A DNA stretch of 22,951 nt from positions 1 through 22,951 of IMG/VR virus record IMGVR_UViG_3300009502_000213. One strand, given 5' to 3'. The DNA comes from a virus. Of this stretch, positions 12,155-19,303 are shown one piece after another; position 1 is the stretch's first letter; every line of letters starts with the position of its first letter. The position numbers and the translations under genes were made by a program. Below the pieces are notes generated by a model that saw nothing but the letters and a program-made list of their open reading frames with translations, did no database searches and was not told the DNA's origin.

Positions 12155-13257
12155 TTTAAAACTTGATAGAGGAGTTTCTTGTACGAATCAGAATCCAACG
12201 GTTTGTGGTCGTACATCTTGAACAACATGGCAGAACGTCCAGTCGTTCCGTAAGCCTGTAAGATCTTTCCAGCCGCATCCTTGCGATTCATCGTGAGAAC
12301 AGGTTGAACAAACACCTTCATTCCGTCAATGATTTTCTGAACTTCTTTCATTCCATCAGCGATACGAGAAACGTGTCCCGTGGCCATCGTGGCGATTTCG
12401 AAGTCGAAAGTCTCTGAGAGATAGTTAAAGAATTCTTGATAAGTCGGAGCAACGAAGTTATTGGCTTCCATCGTGTTCATATAAAGATCGATCACCTTTT
12501 CAAGTGAAGCGATATCAGACTTGGCACGATGTAAGAAAAGATACTGTGCAGACTTAACCTTGCGGATGTTCTGGCCGTTGTTATAATAAACGCAGATTCC
12601 TTCTTGTCCACGAAGAGCCTCAATGGAAGACTTCATCTCTTCAATTGAGTCATATGAGAATGAACGAGGGCGAAGAAGTTTTAATGCTTCGGCCATATTG
12701 TCCAAACCAGATTGGGACATCAAGGAATAATCCTTGTGATTGATGATAGCGATGAGCTTCATATCAGGCTCAACCCCATAATCAATTACGATGCGGTTCG
12801 TTGGAGAAGTCCACTCAAACACAACGGAGAAGTCCGAAGTCTCTTCGTTTTCTAAAATACGAATAAACGAATCATACTTTGCAATGAGATAATCAATCTC
12901 ATATCCATTGTCCTGAGTACGAGCATTCACCGTTCCACGAGTACGAATAATCGTGTAACCCTTATATCGGGAAAAAATCAGAGTTGATCCATCCAACTTC
13001 TCGATCATCTTTGCCCCATTGAGATTCTCAGGAGGAGGAGTTATTTCAGGCTTCTCGTCCCAGTTGAAGAACTTAGGAAACGAGGCTGAGATAAGTTCAC
13101 CGTCCATGGTCCACACGGAGGACCGAAAGATAAGATTTTCCTTGGTCCAATGGACTCCGATGTGAGTTGGTTGTACTAATAGAACCGGCACATCTCCAAC
13201 AAAATGTTGGTGAACCATAAACGATTCTGAATCAATGGTGGATAAATCGATCTTCAT
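12151..13257 (-). CDS. rnlA: RNA ligase, T4 Rnl1 family
   Basis: 368 aa, close to T4 Rnl1 (374). Nucleotidyltransferase motifs in order: KLDGS with the AMP-accepting Lys87, a preceding RSSVWTMDGE and KFFNW as in the T4 enzyme, FEWTSPTNRIV at 147-157, EGICVYYNNG (Glu219) and the lysines of RKVKSAQYLFLH (233, 235). It seals 5'-phosphate to 3'-hydroxyl RNA ends with ATP; in T4 it repairs tRNAs cut by host anticodon nucleases. No end-healing kinase/phosphatase is in this window. First gene of a five-gene operon, 19 nt after a TCGAC-type promoter motif. Confidence 0.92.
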   Translation of the reverse strand: MKIDLSTIDSESFMVHQHFVGDVPVLLVQPTHIGVHWTKENLIFRSSVWTMDGELISASFPKFFNWDEKPEITPPPENLNGAKMIEKLDGSTLIFSRYKGYTIIRTRGTVNARTQDNGYEIDYLIAKYDSFIRILENEETSDFSVVFEWTSPTNRIVIDYGVEPDMKLIAIINHKDYSLMSQSGLDNMAEALKLLRPRSFSYDSIEEMKSSIEALRGQEGICVYYNNGQNIRKVKSAQYLFLHRAKSDIASLEKVIDLYMNTMEANNFVAPTYQEFFNYLSETFDFEIATMATGHVSRIADGMKEVQKIIDGMKVFVQPVLTMNRKDAAGKILQAYGTTGRSAMLFKMYDHKPLDSDSYKKLLYQVLK

Positions 13258-13276
13258 TTCCTAAGTCTCGTTGTTT

Positions 13277-13291
13277 TTTATAAAATGTCGA
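13277..13291 (-). promoter_or_regulatory. Compact phage promoter motif (TCGAC type)
   Basis: Minus-strand TCGACATTTTATAAA driving the RNA-ligase operon. Confidence 0.72.
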
Positions 13292-13293
13292 GA

Positions 13294-13635
13294 CTAAACT
13301 TTGGAAAGTTTGTTTGCGATTTTAAAAGCCGCCGTGACCATACCCTTGGCGAAATCACGATCTGATGCCTTCTTCTGACAGAAAGAAACCTTACGGTCAC
13401 GGAGATACAACGCAAATGTCGTTGCATACTTCTGAGGAAGATCTTGACCGTACCTTGACTTGTGCTGACTAGGAGTTGCGGACATGTCGAACTGACGACG
13501 ATTGGGGTTCCGTGCATGAATACGGAGGCCGAAAATCGTACTCTTCAACAGAAAACGGATGATGCTGATAGTTGCCGCTGCGCTGGCATCATTCGGAATC
13601 TTACCGATGTAATTGGGAGAACATGTTAGTTTCAT
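13294..13635 (-). CDS. Unknown basic 113-aa protein
   Basis: Starts MKLTCSPNYIGKIPNDASAA 20 nt after a promoter motif; single-gene unit. Rich in Arg/Lys, with RFLLKSTIFGLRIHARNPNR, YATTFALYLRDRKVSFCQKK and a C-terminal helix. No membrane segment, no recognised motif; the charge suggests nucleic-acid binding. A 79-aa frame in another phase over the same DNA is a shadow. Confidence 0.8.
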   Translation of the reverse strand: MKLTCSPNYIGKIPNDASAAATISIIRFLLKSTIFGLRIHARNPNRRQFDMSATPSQHKSRYGQDLPQKYATTFALYLRDRKVSFCQKKASDRDFAKGMVTAAFKIANKLSKV

Positions 13636-13655
13636 AAGAAGTACCGTAAGGACTT

Positions 13656-13670
13656 TTTATAAAATGTCAA
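13656..13670 (-). promoter_or_regulatory. Compact phage promoter motif
   Basis: Minus-strand TTGACATTTTATAAA before the 113-aa basic gene; stop of the 99-aa gene is 4 nt upstream. Confidence 0.72.
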
Positions 13671-13673
13671 GAA

Positions 13674-13973
13674 TTACTTTGACTCATCAACAGAAAACTC
13701 ACCAACGCCGGTGATTTGTATTTTGTTATTTGACATGGTTAATATCAATGACCGAAAAGTATCTCGAACTTCCTGTTTATCATTAGCCACCATAGAGAAC
13801 TCCACAGCGGTTGTTATGATATACTTCTTTGGTGTAGGAACTTCTGGGACTTCACAACTAACCCATTTGTACTCTGTGAAGTTTTCAAGTTTGTCTTTCT
13901 TGTAAAACACCGCCGGCTTTCCGTCAAATGAGTGATGGAGAACCCATACAGGAAAATCTGTAGTGTATCCCAT
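13674..13973 (-). CDS. Unknown 99-aa protein
   Basis: Last of three genes read from the motif at 14455-14469. MGYTTDFPVWVLHHSFDGKP begins an alternating strand pattern; the second half has strands and one helix (VEFSMVANDKQEVRDTFRSL). Soluble. No family recognised. Confidence 0.77.
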   Translation of the reverse strand: MGYTTDFPVWVLHHSFDGKPAVFYKKDKLENFTEYKWVSCEVPEVPTPKKYIITTAVEFSMVANDKQEVRDTFRSLILTMSNNKIQITGVGEFSVDESK

Positions 13974-14000
13974 GGTAATTAAACGTAGAGGGTTTTTACT

Positions 14001-14240
14001 TTAACGTTGACGAAAGGTTTGGTCTTGTCCGGCCGTGTTGAGAAGGAACACGAGTAAAGCATCTGCTGCTTCCTGTGACATAGCGATGTCACGAATCACC
14101 AATCCAGTGTCGTCTTCACCATGAACATAGAGGCCACCGTCTTCGCTTCGAAACATTGACATAGTTCCGATTTTGGTCTTAACCTCGGCGGCTTTAAGCA
14201 CACCCTTCAATTCGATGAAACTGAGTATTTTTGTAATCAT
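14001..14240 (-). CDS. Unknown 79-aa protein
   Basis: ATGA overlap of 4 nt with the repeat protein upstream. MITKILSFIELKGVLKAAEV, then strands (TMSMFRSEDGGLYVHGEDDT) and a C-terminal helix (SQEAADALLVFLLNTAG). Soluble alpha/beta; no recognised domain. Confidence 0.77.
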   Translation of the reverse strand: MITKILSFIELKGVLKAAEVKTKIGTMSMFRSEDGGLYVHGEDDTGLVIRDIAMSQEAADALLVFLLNTAGQDQTFRQR

Positions 14241-14434
14241 TTTGTATTTGAAAAAATTAAACCGATTCCCTGATCGCCTTTTCCTACTAAACGACCTTCA
14301 CCGTTGAGAGTCTGTCCATTGACATATCTCCCAACGATTTGTCCTCGAGCGTTGGAATAGGTTTTTCTATCCCCTCGATCCTCAACTCGCCCGATAACTT
14401 CACCACGAGCATTTTTTATGAGTTGTATTGCCAT
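14237..14434 (-). CDS. 65-aa protein of short glycine repeats
   Basis: Built from three similar units: NARGEVIGRVED, NARGQIVGRYVNG and NGEGRLVGKGDQG, with spacing near 20 residues. Such [NG]xxGxxxG repeats form short beta hairpins in many small phage and bacterial proteins. First gene of its unit, 20 nt after a promoter motif. Function unknown. Confidence 0.8.
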   Translation of the reverse strand: MAIQLIKNARGEVIGRVEDRGDRKTYSNARGQIVGRYVNGQTLNGEGRLVGKGDQGIGLIFSNTK

Positions 14435-14454
14435 GGTGAAAGTATCGGAAAGAT

Positions 14455-14469
14455 TTTATAAAATGTCAA
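14455..14469 (-). promoter_or_regulatory. Compact phage promoter motif
   Basis: Minus-strand TTGACATTTTATAAA before the 65-aa repeat protein, 3 nt before the stop of the 235-aa membrane gene region. Confidence 0.72.
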
Positions 14470-14472
14470 TAA

Positions 14473-15180
14473 TTAAAAGATCACGCCAGCGATAATTGCG
14501 AGACTGAATGCGGCGAGGGCGAGTGTTGAAACAACCAATGCACAGATCTTAAAGTCCTCGGTAATAAAACTCACAACACCTTCATCAGCCATCTTCTTAC
14601 GATCAGAATTGTATGAGGGATCGATTGCATTAATAGTAACATAAGTTACCACACGATCTTTTGAGAACAATCCGCCTGTGACCTTTGCTTTTACTTGGCG
14701 AGTCATAGTGAATCGACGAATGAACCAGATATAAATACCAATCACAACGATTTCGAGGGGAACACCGACTGCAACACCAATGAATCGGTGGAGAAGCACC
14801 ATTGCATCATTTCCTGCCACCTTCCAAGCGATAACTGCCATGGTGAATCGGCCAGCGTCTGTCTTGGACACCTTGTCAATACCATCGATAACCGTTACAC
14901 CCTTACCGAAAACCGCATCCTTCGTCTCGGATGCAACTGACTTGAGACCAGAACCGATTGCGGTTCCAATGTTCGTTCCGACTTCAACCCACTCGTTTGC
15001 CTTCTGAGCAACCGTAGTATTGGGAAGTGGAGCCTGTTGACGAGGAGCGTCCTGCTGAATTCGAACGACAACCTCCTGAGACTGTTGCTTTGCGGGCTCT
15101 TGGGCCGTTGTAGTTGTCGTCTGAGAAAACAGACTGGCAACCGAGAATGCGAGAATAGCGATCAGATATAGTTTCTTCAT
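14473..15180 (-). CDS. 235-aa exported membrane protein
   Basis: Signal sequence (1 to about 20, MKKLYLIAILAFSVASLFSQ), then a Gln/Thr/Pro-rich stretch likely exposed outside the inner membrane (to about 75), then membrane segments near 112-125, 136-159 (FIGVAVGVPLEIVVIGIYIW) and 212-235. A basic loop (RRFTMTRQVKAKV and on) is probably cytoplasmic. No known domain. Single-gene unit with a slightly longer leader (33 nt) than usual. Possibly alters the host envelope; inference only. Confidence 0.82.
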   Translation of the reverse strand: MKKLYLIAILAFSVASLFSQTTTTTAQEPAKQQSQEVVVRIQQDAPRQQAPLPNTTVAQKANEWVEVGTNIGTAIGSGLKSVASETKDAVFGKGVTVIDGIDKVSKTDAGRFTMAVIAWKVAGNDAMVLLHRFIGVAVGVPLEIVVIGIYIWFIRRFTMTRQVKAKVTGGLFSKDRVVTYVTINAIDPSYNSDRKKMADEGVVSFITEDFKICALVVSTLALAAFSLAIIAGVIF

Positions 15181-15213
15181 GTTTTTGAATTTCGAGTTGA
15201 ATCGTGGACTTAT

Positions 15214-15228
15214 TTTATAGAAAGTCAG
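15214..15228 (-). promoter_or_regulatory. Compact phage promoter motif (CTGAC type)
   Basis: Minus-strand CTGACTTTCTATAAA before the 235-aa membrane gene; two deviations from consensus. Confidence 0.62.
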
Positions 15229-15231
15229 GAA

Positions 15232-15528
15232 TTAAAATCTTGAACGTAATTCTTTCAATTCATTTACAGACAATTTTGTTCTGTATGTGACGAGTGAACA
15301 GTTCCCCTTCCATCCGTCAGACCATCCTACAAAACCTCTACTTAATGTACCATATCCTTCTATCCCATAGAGTGCCCGAAGAAAGTTGGTTAAATTGACT
15401 TCATTCTCGTACAGCAGTCGATATCCTTCATCGATTCCGATCTGTTCATCTGTCAATTTCGCAGGATTATGAGTCTTTCCGTATGAGGGATTTTCTACAC
15501 ATCGCCCGATAAAACGTTTTGGTTGCAT
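15232..15528 (-). CDS. Unknown 98-aa protein
   Basis: Start taken at 15528 (MQPKRFIGRCVENPSYGKTH), 19 nt after a promoter motif; a longer in-frame start at 15621 would read through the promoter and a terminator hairpin. Helical, with LTDEQIGIDEGYRLLYENEV and NLTNFLRALYGIEGYG. The C-terminus is strand-like. No family recognised. Confidence 0.78.
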   Translation of the reverse strand: MQPKRFIGRCVENPSYGKTHNPAKLTDEQIGIDEGYRLLYENEVNLTNFLRALYGIEGYGTLSRGFVGWSDGWKGNCSLVTYRTKLSVNELKELRSRF

Positions 15529-15547
15529 AAAATAAAGATGGACTCTT

Positions 15548-15562
15548 TTTATAAAATGTCGA
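15548..15562 (-). promoter_or_regulatory. Compact phage promoter motif (TCGAC type)
   Basis: Minus-strand TCGACATTTTATAAA for the 98-aa gene, directly after a terminator. Confidence 0.7.
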
Positions 15563-15574
15563 GAAAAATCGGCG

Positions 15575-15605
15575 CAAAAAAGACGACTCATTTCTAAGCC
15601 GTCTT
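15575..15605 (-). terminator. Rho-independent terminator
   Basis: Minus strand: 11-bp stem AAGACGGCTTA/TGAGTCGTCTT (two G-U pairs), GAAA loop, T6. It stops transcription arriving from the 17241-16609 genes after it crosses the endonuclease antisense. Confidence 0.8.
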
Positions 15606-15620
15606 CCGTTGAATTAATCA

Positions 15621-15978
15621 ACTAAAATAAAAACTTTTTCGTTCCCATATAGCCTGATATTTTCAGTGCCGTTCCTCTTATTTAATTTCCTAACAACTTC
15701 CCACTATCTTATCCCCCCCCTCACCTTGTCTCTCTACTGCGTCTCTTACAACACCATTCTAGAAAACACGGACGGCGCGGACCGTCAAAAAAAAAACGCG
15801 CCTCAGGTTCAGTTAAATCATGGGCTTATCATCAAAGAACAACTCTAACAATACAGATATATATCATCAGGTCAAGAAATATCTTCACTTTTTAATAATT
15901 TCTCTCACTTTTATTCTCTCACCGATATATTTATTAATATGGGAAGAAGAAAATTATACGTTACTAAGGAACAACAAG
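15621..15978. other. Gene-free spacer upstream of the second GIY-YIG gene
   Basis: Pyrimidine-rich on the plus strand (about 15665-15755) with a C8 run at 15713-15720; then a GACGG/CCGTC hairpin followed by A10 on the plus strand (about 15767-15795). No gene is evident; an in-frame extension of the endonuclease to 15820 would add a hydrophobic N-terminus but lacks the Shine-Dalgarno sequence seen at 15979. Confidence 0.45.
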
Positions 15979-16650
15979 ATGAGAATTCCAGAAACAAATC
16001 AAAACGATATTATCAACGAAATAGAAGGAAGATCCTCAATAGACAAATGGATAGGTATTTACGGATTGCGAAACAGAGTAAATAACAAGTGGTATATAGG
16101 ACAGAGTGTTGACATAAAAAATAGATGGGAAGTAGGCTATAAAACATATCATTGTAAAAAACAAAGAAAACTATACAACGCGTTGATCAAATATGGGTAC
16201 GAAAATTTTGATAAAATTGTTCTGGAGATTTGTTCTTTAGATGAAAATTTGCTTACTGAAAGAGAGGATCATTGGATTAAATTTTATAATTCCATTAATA
16301 ATGGTTATAATATTAGAGAAGCCAGTAGTAAGGGGAAAGTTTCAGAAGAAACCAAGTTAAAAATTTCTCAATCATTAATCGGAAGAAAAGTGCCAACGAG
16401 TTCCATCATAAAACGTACAGAGACGAGAAGACTTAATGGAACTTATAAAAGGAGCCCTCTATCAGATGAAACAAAATTGAAGATATCAAATTCGTTAAAA
16501 GGTAAAAAAGTTAGTATGGGATTTACCGGAAAGAAACATTCAAATGAAACAAAATTGAAGATGAGTTTATCTAGTAAAGGAAAGTCAAAACACCATCATA
16601 AACTTTCTTCAATCTTCTTTATAAATCCCAAAGTACTCACGAAGTTCTGA
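15979..16650 (+). CDS. GIY-YIG homing endonuclease (second)
   Basis: 223 aa from ATG 15979, which has an AAGGA Shine-Dalgarno 8 nt upstream. GIY (26-28) and YIG (39-41) motifs, the catalytic Arg in IKNRW (49) and Glu in the TEREDHWIKFYNS helix identify the nuclease domain. Three NUMOD3 DNA-binding repeats follow (SEETKLKISQSLIGRK, SDETKLKISNSLKGKK, SNETKLKMSLSSKGK). The last 14 codons lie antisense to the 36-aa phage gene, so the tail may be acquired from it. Strongly AT-rich, opposite strand to neighbours. Confidence 0.92.
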   Translation: MRIPETNQNDIINEIEGRSSIDKWIGIYGLRNRVNNKWYIGQSVDIKNRWEVGYKTYHCKKQRKLYNALIKYGYENFDKIVLEICSLDENLLTEREDHWIKFYNSINNGYNIREASSKGKVSEETKLKISQSLIGRKVPTSSIIKRTETRRLNGTYKRSPLSDETKLKISNSLKGKKVSMGFTGKKHSNETKLKMSLSSKGKSKHHHKLSSIFFINPKVLTKF

Positions 16651-16719
16651 CTCTCCATCGTAGGGAATCATAATGTCAATAGGGTCTTCATTTGCTTCAA
16701 TGTGGTCACACTTTTTCAT
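16609..16719 (-). CDS. 36-aa acidic protein
   Basis: Small gene read from the sequence: MKKCDHIEANEDPIDIMIPY, then DGESELREYFGIYKED. Its ATG overlaps the stop of the 106-aa gene by 4 nt (ATGA), like other junctions here, which supports translation. The converging GIY-YIG gene overlaps its last 42 nt. Confidence 0.62.
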   Translation of the reverse strand: MKKCDHIEANEDPIDIMIPYDGESELREYFGIYKED

Positions 16720-17036
16720 GATACCTTCTCCTTGAGTTGGTCGAAACTGCGGCAGATCGCTCCGCCAACAGTTGCGGCAAACCCATCCCTTTCAAGTTCT
16801 ACACGTTTCTTTCCACCGGGTGGCCGACGGGTATTCTTTGCCTTAAGATATACCTCAAAAACTGCTTCCGTGAACACTCCGTCAAAGAACATGACAGAGA
16901 CGTATTCATGGAGTCCATTTTTGACCCGCTTGACGTAGATCACATAAGGGATTTCATAACCGAAATCCTTTACTTGATCGGAAGCGGCAAATCCGGCTTC
17001 ATCTAAGAGTTGTTGAAATTTGTTTCGATCTGACAT
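16716..17036 (-). CDS. Unknown 106-aa protein
   Basis: Follows the 67-aa gene by 1 nt. MSDRNKFQQLLDEAGFAASD starts a helical N-terminus; then strands (YEIPYVIYVKRVKNGLHEYV) and a basic patch (KAKNTRRPPGGKKRVELERD) that may bind nucleic acid. No recognised family. Confidence 0.78.
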   Translation of the reverse strand: MSDRNKFQQLLDEAGFAASDQVKDFGYEIPYVIYVKRVKNGLHEYVSVMFFDGVFTEAVFEVYLKAKNTRRPPGGKKRVELERDGFAATVGGAICRSFDQLKEKVS

Positions 17037-17037
17037 A

Positions 17038-17241
17038 TTAAATTTTGATTAAACAAGCACGACGGACCATACCGATGAATCGACCATCCACCGTCTGAAC
17101 CCATGTATAAACCTTGGGAAGACCTTTTCCGCCACAAGGAGACTTGGCGAGTTGTACCTTGGTCGTTCCCCATTTTTCAGAAAGATCAGGAGCGGTAACA
17201 AGCTCACGAGCGTCAGGCGTATAAACGTATGTATTCTTCAT
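17038..17241 (-). CDS. Unknown 67-aa protein
   Basis: First gene of a three-gene unit, 20 nt after a promoter motif. MKNTYVYTPDARELVTAPDL, then alternating strands (KVYTWVQTVDGRFIGMVRRA). Beta-rich, slightly basic; no known domain. Confidence 0.75.
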   Translation of the reverse strand: MKNTYVYTPDARELVTAPDLSEKWGTTKVQLAKSPCGGKGLPKVYTWVQTVDGRFIGMVRRACLIKI

Positions 17242-17261
17242 GAGACAGACCGTACTGATTA

Positions 17262-17276
17262 TTTATAAAACGTCAA
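17262..17276 (-). promoter_or_regulatory. Compact phage promoter motif
   Basis: Minus-strand TTGACGTTTTATAAA; the only copy with G after TTGAC. Confidence 0.68.
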
Positions 17277-17279
17277 GAA

Positions 17280-17630
17280 CTATCCGAAAATTTCTTTTCC
17301 TCCGTCTGAACTCAATTCAGTTGAAGGAGCGACTTCCCGAATGATCTTGTAAAACTTAACCACGAGAGAGTCATAGGGCTTTTGCGCCGTCTTACAGAAG
17401 TCAAAATCCATTGCTCCTTTTGTAACGGAAGCGGTTTCGTGAGCGTCTTCGCCCACTCCGTTGAACATGATTTGTGTGCTTGTAAAAACGGGTTTCGTTC
17501 CCTTGTTACCAGCGGGACCAGCAACGGGTGTCTTTGTCTTCGAAAGAAGTTCCTTCACTCGTTTCGTGAGGGTTTCCCACTGATCAGAAGTGAACTCCGG
17601 CTTGTTTGAAATATAATGTGTGTATCCCAT
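17280..17630 (-). CDS. GYTH-type conserved phage protein (116 aa)
   Basis: Begins MGYTHYISNKPEFTSDQWET and contains FNGVGEDAHETASV and FCKTAQKPYDSLVVKFYKII, ending with SSDGG. This order (MGYTHY, FNG..D.HET, CKTA.KPYD, SSDG) matches a widespread but uncharacterised family in phages and bacteria that I recognise from memory. Conserved His, Asp, Cys and Lys suggest an active or binding site. Single-gene unit. Confidence 0.85.
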   Translation of the reverse strand: MGYTHYISNKPEFTSDQWETLTKRVKELLSKTKTPVAGPAGNKGTKPVFTSTQIMFNGVGEDAHETASVTKGAMDFDFCKTAQKPYDSLVVKFYKIIREVAPSTELSSDGGKEIFG

Positions 17631-17653
17631 AATGTTTATTACTGTGTTCGATG

Positions 17654-17668
17654 TTTATAAAAAGTCAA
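17654..17668 (-). promoter_or_regulatory. Compact phage promoter motif
   Basis: Minus-strand TTGACTTTTTATAAA before the GYTH-type gene, 2 nt before the stop of the 221-aa gene. Confidence 0.7.
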
Positions 17669-17669
17669 C

Positions 17670-18335
17670 TTAATTCTTCACCGCCGCCGATGCTTTCTTC
17701 TTCTGTGTTCCGTGGGCGGGAAACCCAATGATCACGATTCTATTTGATTTCTGACAGAGTTTGCAGGACTCGCAAGTTACACCTTCCTTGTAGGAAGGGC
17801 AAATGATAATCCGATTGTTGGCCGGCGTGATGATAGGAGCCGTGCCACAATCAGAAGGAAGAACAACACAAACGGGACCGATGTTGAGAGCCTTCATCTT
17901 ATCAGCTTCTGCAATGTTGTCGGCTGAAAGATTAATTGTGAACCCAGAAAGGTTTGCTGCTTTGATTTGAGCAACGTTCCATTCGTTGGTAATATCATGA
18001 TGGGTATAAGTGTATCCCCTCTTTCCCATATTAGCAATGACCAAGTCGGATAAGTCACAAACATTGATTACTCCCTCAGTATGAGGAAGATCGCCGGCCT
18101 GATTATGTCTCCAGAATTGATTAGGAGGAAATGACTTTACAGCTTCGCAAAATTTATTCCACTCCATTCCCCGATCAGGAACCTTTCTCCAATGGAGAGC
18201 AAGAGGACCAGCCTTGGCGTAGCACCCTGCATTCTTCAACGGGCAAGTACTTGGACAAGAAGCCTCTTCCGTTGTAGTAACGGGAATAGGACCAACCTTT
18301 GAATTTGAAGATTTCAGAACAAGGTGAACTTTCAT
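17670..18335 (-). CDS. 221-aa cysteine-rich phage protein
   Basis: MKVHLVLKSSNSKVGPIPVT leads into CPSTCPLKNAGCYAKAGPLA (Cys-x3-Cys-x5-Cys) and a second cluster near the end (CPSYKEGVTCESCKLC, Cys-x9-Cys-x2-Cys-x2-Cys). Strand-helix alternation between (VINVCDLSDLVI, YTYTHHDI, FTINLSADN) hints at a TIM-barrel-like fold with iron-sulfur or zinc sites. It resembles uncharacterised phage and plasmid proteins of the GP88/DUF7227 sort; that assignment is from memory. 20 nt after a promoter motif. Confidence 0.8.
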   Translation of the reverse strand: MKVHLVLKSSNSKVGPIPVTTTEEASCPSTCPLKNAGCYAKAGPLALHWRKVPDRGMEWNKFCEAVKSFPPNQFWRHNQAGDLPHTEGVINVCDLSDLVIANMGKRGYTYTHHDITNEWNVAQIKAANLSGFTINLSADNIAEADKMKALNIGPVCVVLPSDCGTAPIITPANNRIIICPSYKEGVTCESCKLCQKSNRIVIIGFPAHGTQKKKASAAVKN

Positions 18336-18355
18336 TTGAGAGACTGTACGTCCTT

Positions 18356-18370
18356 TTTATAAAATGTCGA
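18356..18370 (-). promoter_or_regulatory. Compact phage promoter motif (TCGAC type)
   Basis: Minus-strand TCGACATTTTATAAA before the 221-aa gene; faces away from the plus-strand copy at 18395-18409. Confidence 0.7.
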
Positions 18371-18394
18371 GAAGAAAGATTTTGAAAGTTGTTC

Positions 18395-18409
18395 TTGACT
18401 TTTTATAAA
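18395..18409 (+). promoter_or_regulatory. Plus-strand copy of the phage promoter motif
   Basis: TTGACTTTTTATAAA, the only near-perfect copy on the plus strand. With the motif at 18356-18370 it forms a divergent pair 24 bp apart. Confidence 0.6.
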
Positions 18410-18423
18410 AATAAGTCATCGTC

Positions 18424-18597
18424 ATGTGTATCGAGGACGCAGTGGCAGAAGACCCCCGTCCAAAGAGTACACGGCGAACCCCGGCAAACGGGCGACCACG
18501 AGGGGTAGGGATTCGAGCCTGCGCAAGTGCCAAGGGAAATTTTATATCTCGATTTGTGTGGACTTTTTACAAAATCTCATTAAGGATTTTAAGGTAA
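18424..18597 (+). CDS. Doubtful 57-aa basic ORF in a GC-rich patch
   Basis: ATG lies 14 nt after the plus-strand promoter motif and the frame runs 57 codons. MCIEDAVAEDPRPKSTRRTP starts an Arg/Pro/Ala-rich sequence. The 5' 110 bp are far more GC-rich than the surroundings and can form stems (CCCG/CGGG, CCGT/ACGG), so it might instead be a structured RNA or foreign insert. No neighbour supports a function. Confidence 0.3.
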   Translation: MCIEDAVAEDPRPKSTRRTPANGRPRGVGIRACASAKGNFISRFVWTFYKISLRILR

Positions 18598-19016
18598 ATT
18601 GAAATCTCACGAAAAAACCAAAACCAAGGATCGCCCTCATTGTGCTTAAAAATATCTAGAAAAGCAAAATAGTGGTCCATGCAATTGTCGGGAATTGTAA
18701 TGATTCTAAATATCATACCGGAAATGATATTGAGTCTCAAGATCGTCGCCTAATGAGAATGCGTCTCAATACCATAAAACATGAAATATAATTAACCGAT
18801 TTTGTCAAACTTTCTTTACCCACTACTTTTCAAATTAAAAAAAGAATTTTACCTTTTTACATATTAATGCGAGCGCAGCGAGCGAATGGTTCAGAAACAA
18901 TTATTCTTTATAAAAGCTACAGGAATAAATACCAGGAGCAGCACCAGAAAATTTCAAATAAATTAAAGAAAAATTTCAATAAAGTGAATTCAAAACTTTT
19001 TGTAATCGTTATGTAT
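18598..19016. other. Gene-poor AT-rich spacer
   Basis: No convincing gene on either strand. Holds an 8-bp perfect hairpin AATATCAT/ATGATATT (18709-18731), an ATTGAG/CTCAAT pair around 18729-18768 and a GCGAGCGCAGCGAGCGA repeat near 18869. A plus-strand frame from 18867 has no supporting signal and runs antisense into the 92-aa gene. Confidence 0.45.
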
Positions 19017-19295
19017 TTAGCCTTCGATTTCCCGATCACTGACTTCTGGCTTGTATGGAAGAATGGTAACATACCCTTCTTTCAGAGTACCACCGATGGA
19101 AGCTCTAGCCTTATTTGACTCCTCTGCCTGCGCATAAAGAATAGTCTGTAATCTATTCCACAAATCCATCCGATCAGGCGTGGCTCTCCTACTCACAGCG
19201 AAGCCAGTGATGATCAGAGCGGACAGCTTCTTAAAGTCTACTGTAACTGGATAACCAATGTGAAGGTCGTCTTTAGTAGGGATATAATTTTCCAT
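19017..19295 (-). CDS. Unknown 92-aa protein
   Basis: MENYIPTKDDLHIGYPVTVD, then LSALIITGFAVSRR and a helix (DLWNRLQTILYAQAEESNKA). Its start is preceded by eight bases and then a C10 run (G10 at 19304-19313 on the plus strand), placing a slippage-prone tract in its leader. Follows the 147-aa gene by 22 nt. No family recognised. Confidence 0.75.
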   Translation of the reverse strand: MENYIPTKDDLHIGYPVTVDFKKLSALIITGFAVSRRATPDRMDLWNRLQTILYAQAEESNKARASIGGTLKEGYVTILPYKPEVSDREIEG

Positions 19296-19303
19296 TGGAA
19301 TAA

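Noticed and set aside
18505-18530. GGATTCGAGCC, resembling a tRNA T-arm on the minus strand
   Set aside because: Stem pairing is incomplete and no matching acceptor or D-arm exists within tRNA distance.
18867-19118. 83-codon plus-strand frame
   Set aside because: Its second half is antisense to the 92-aa gene and the first half is low-complexity; no supporting signal.
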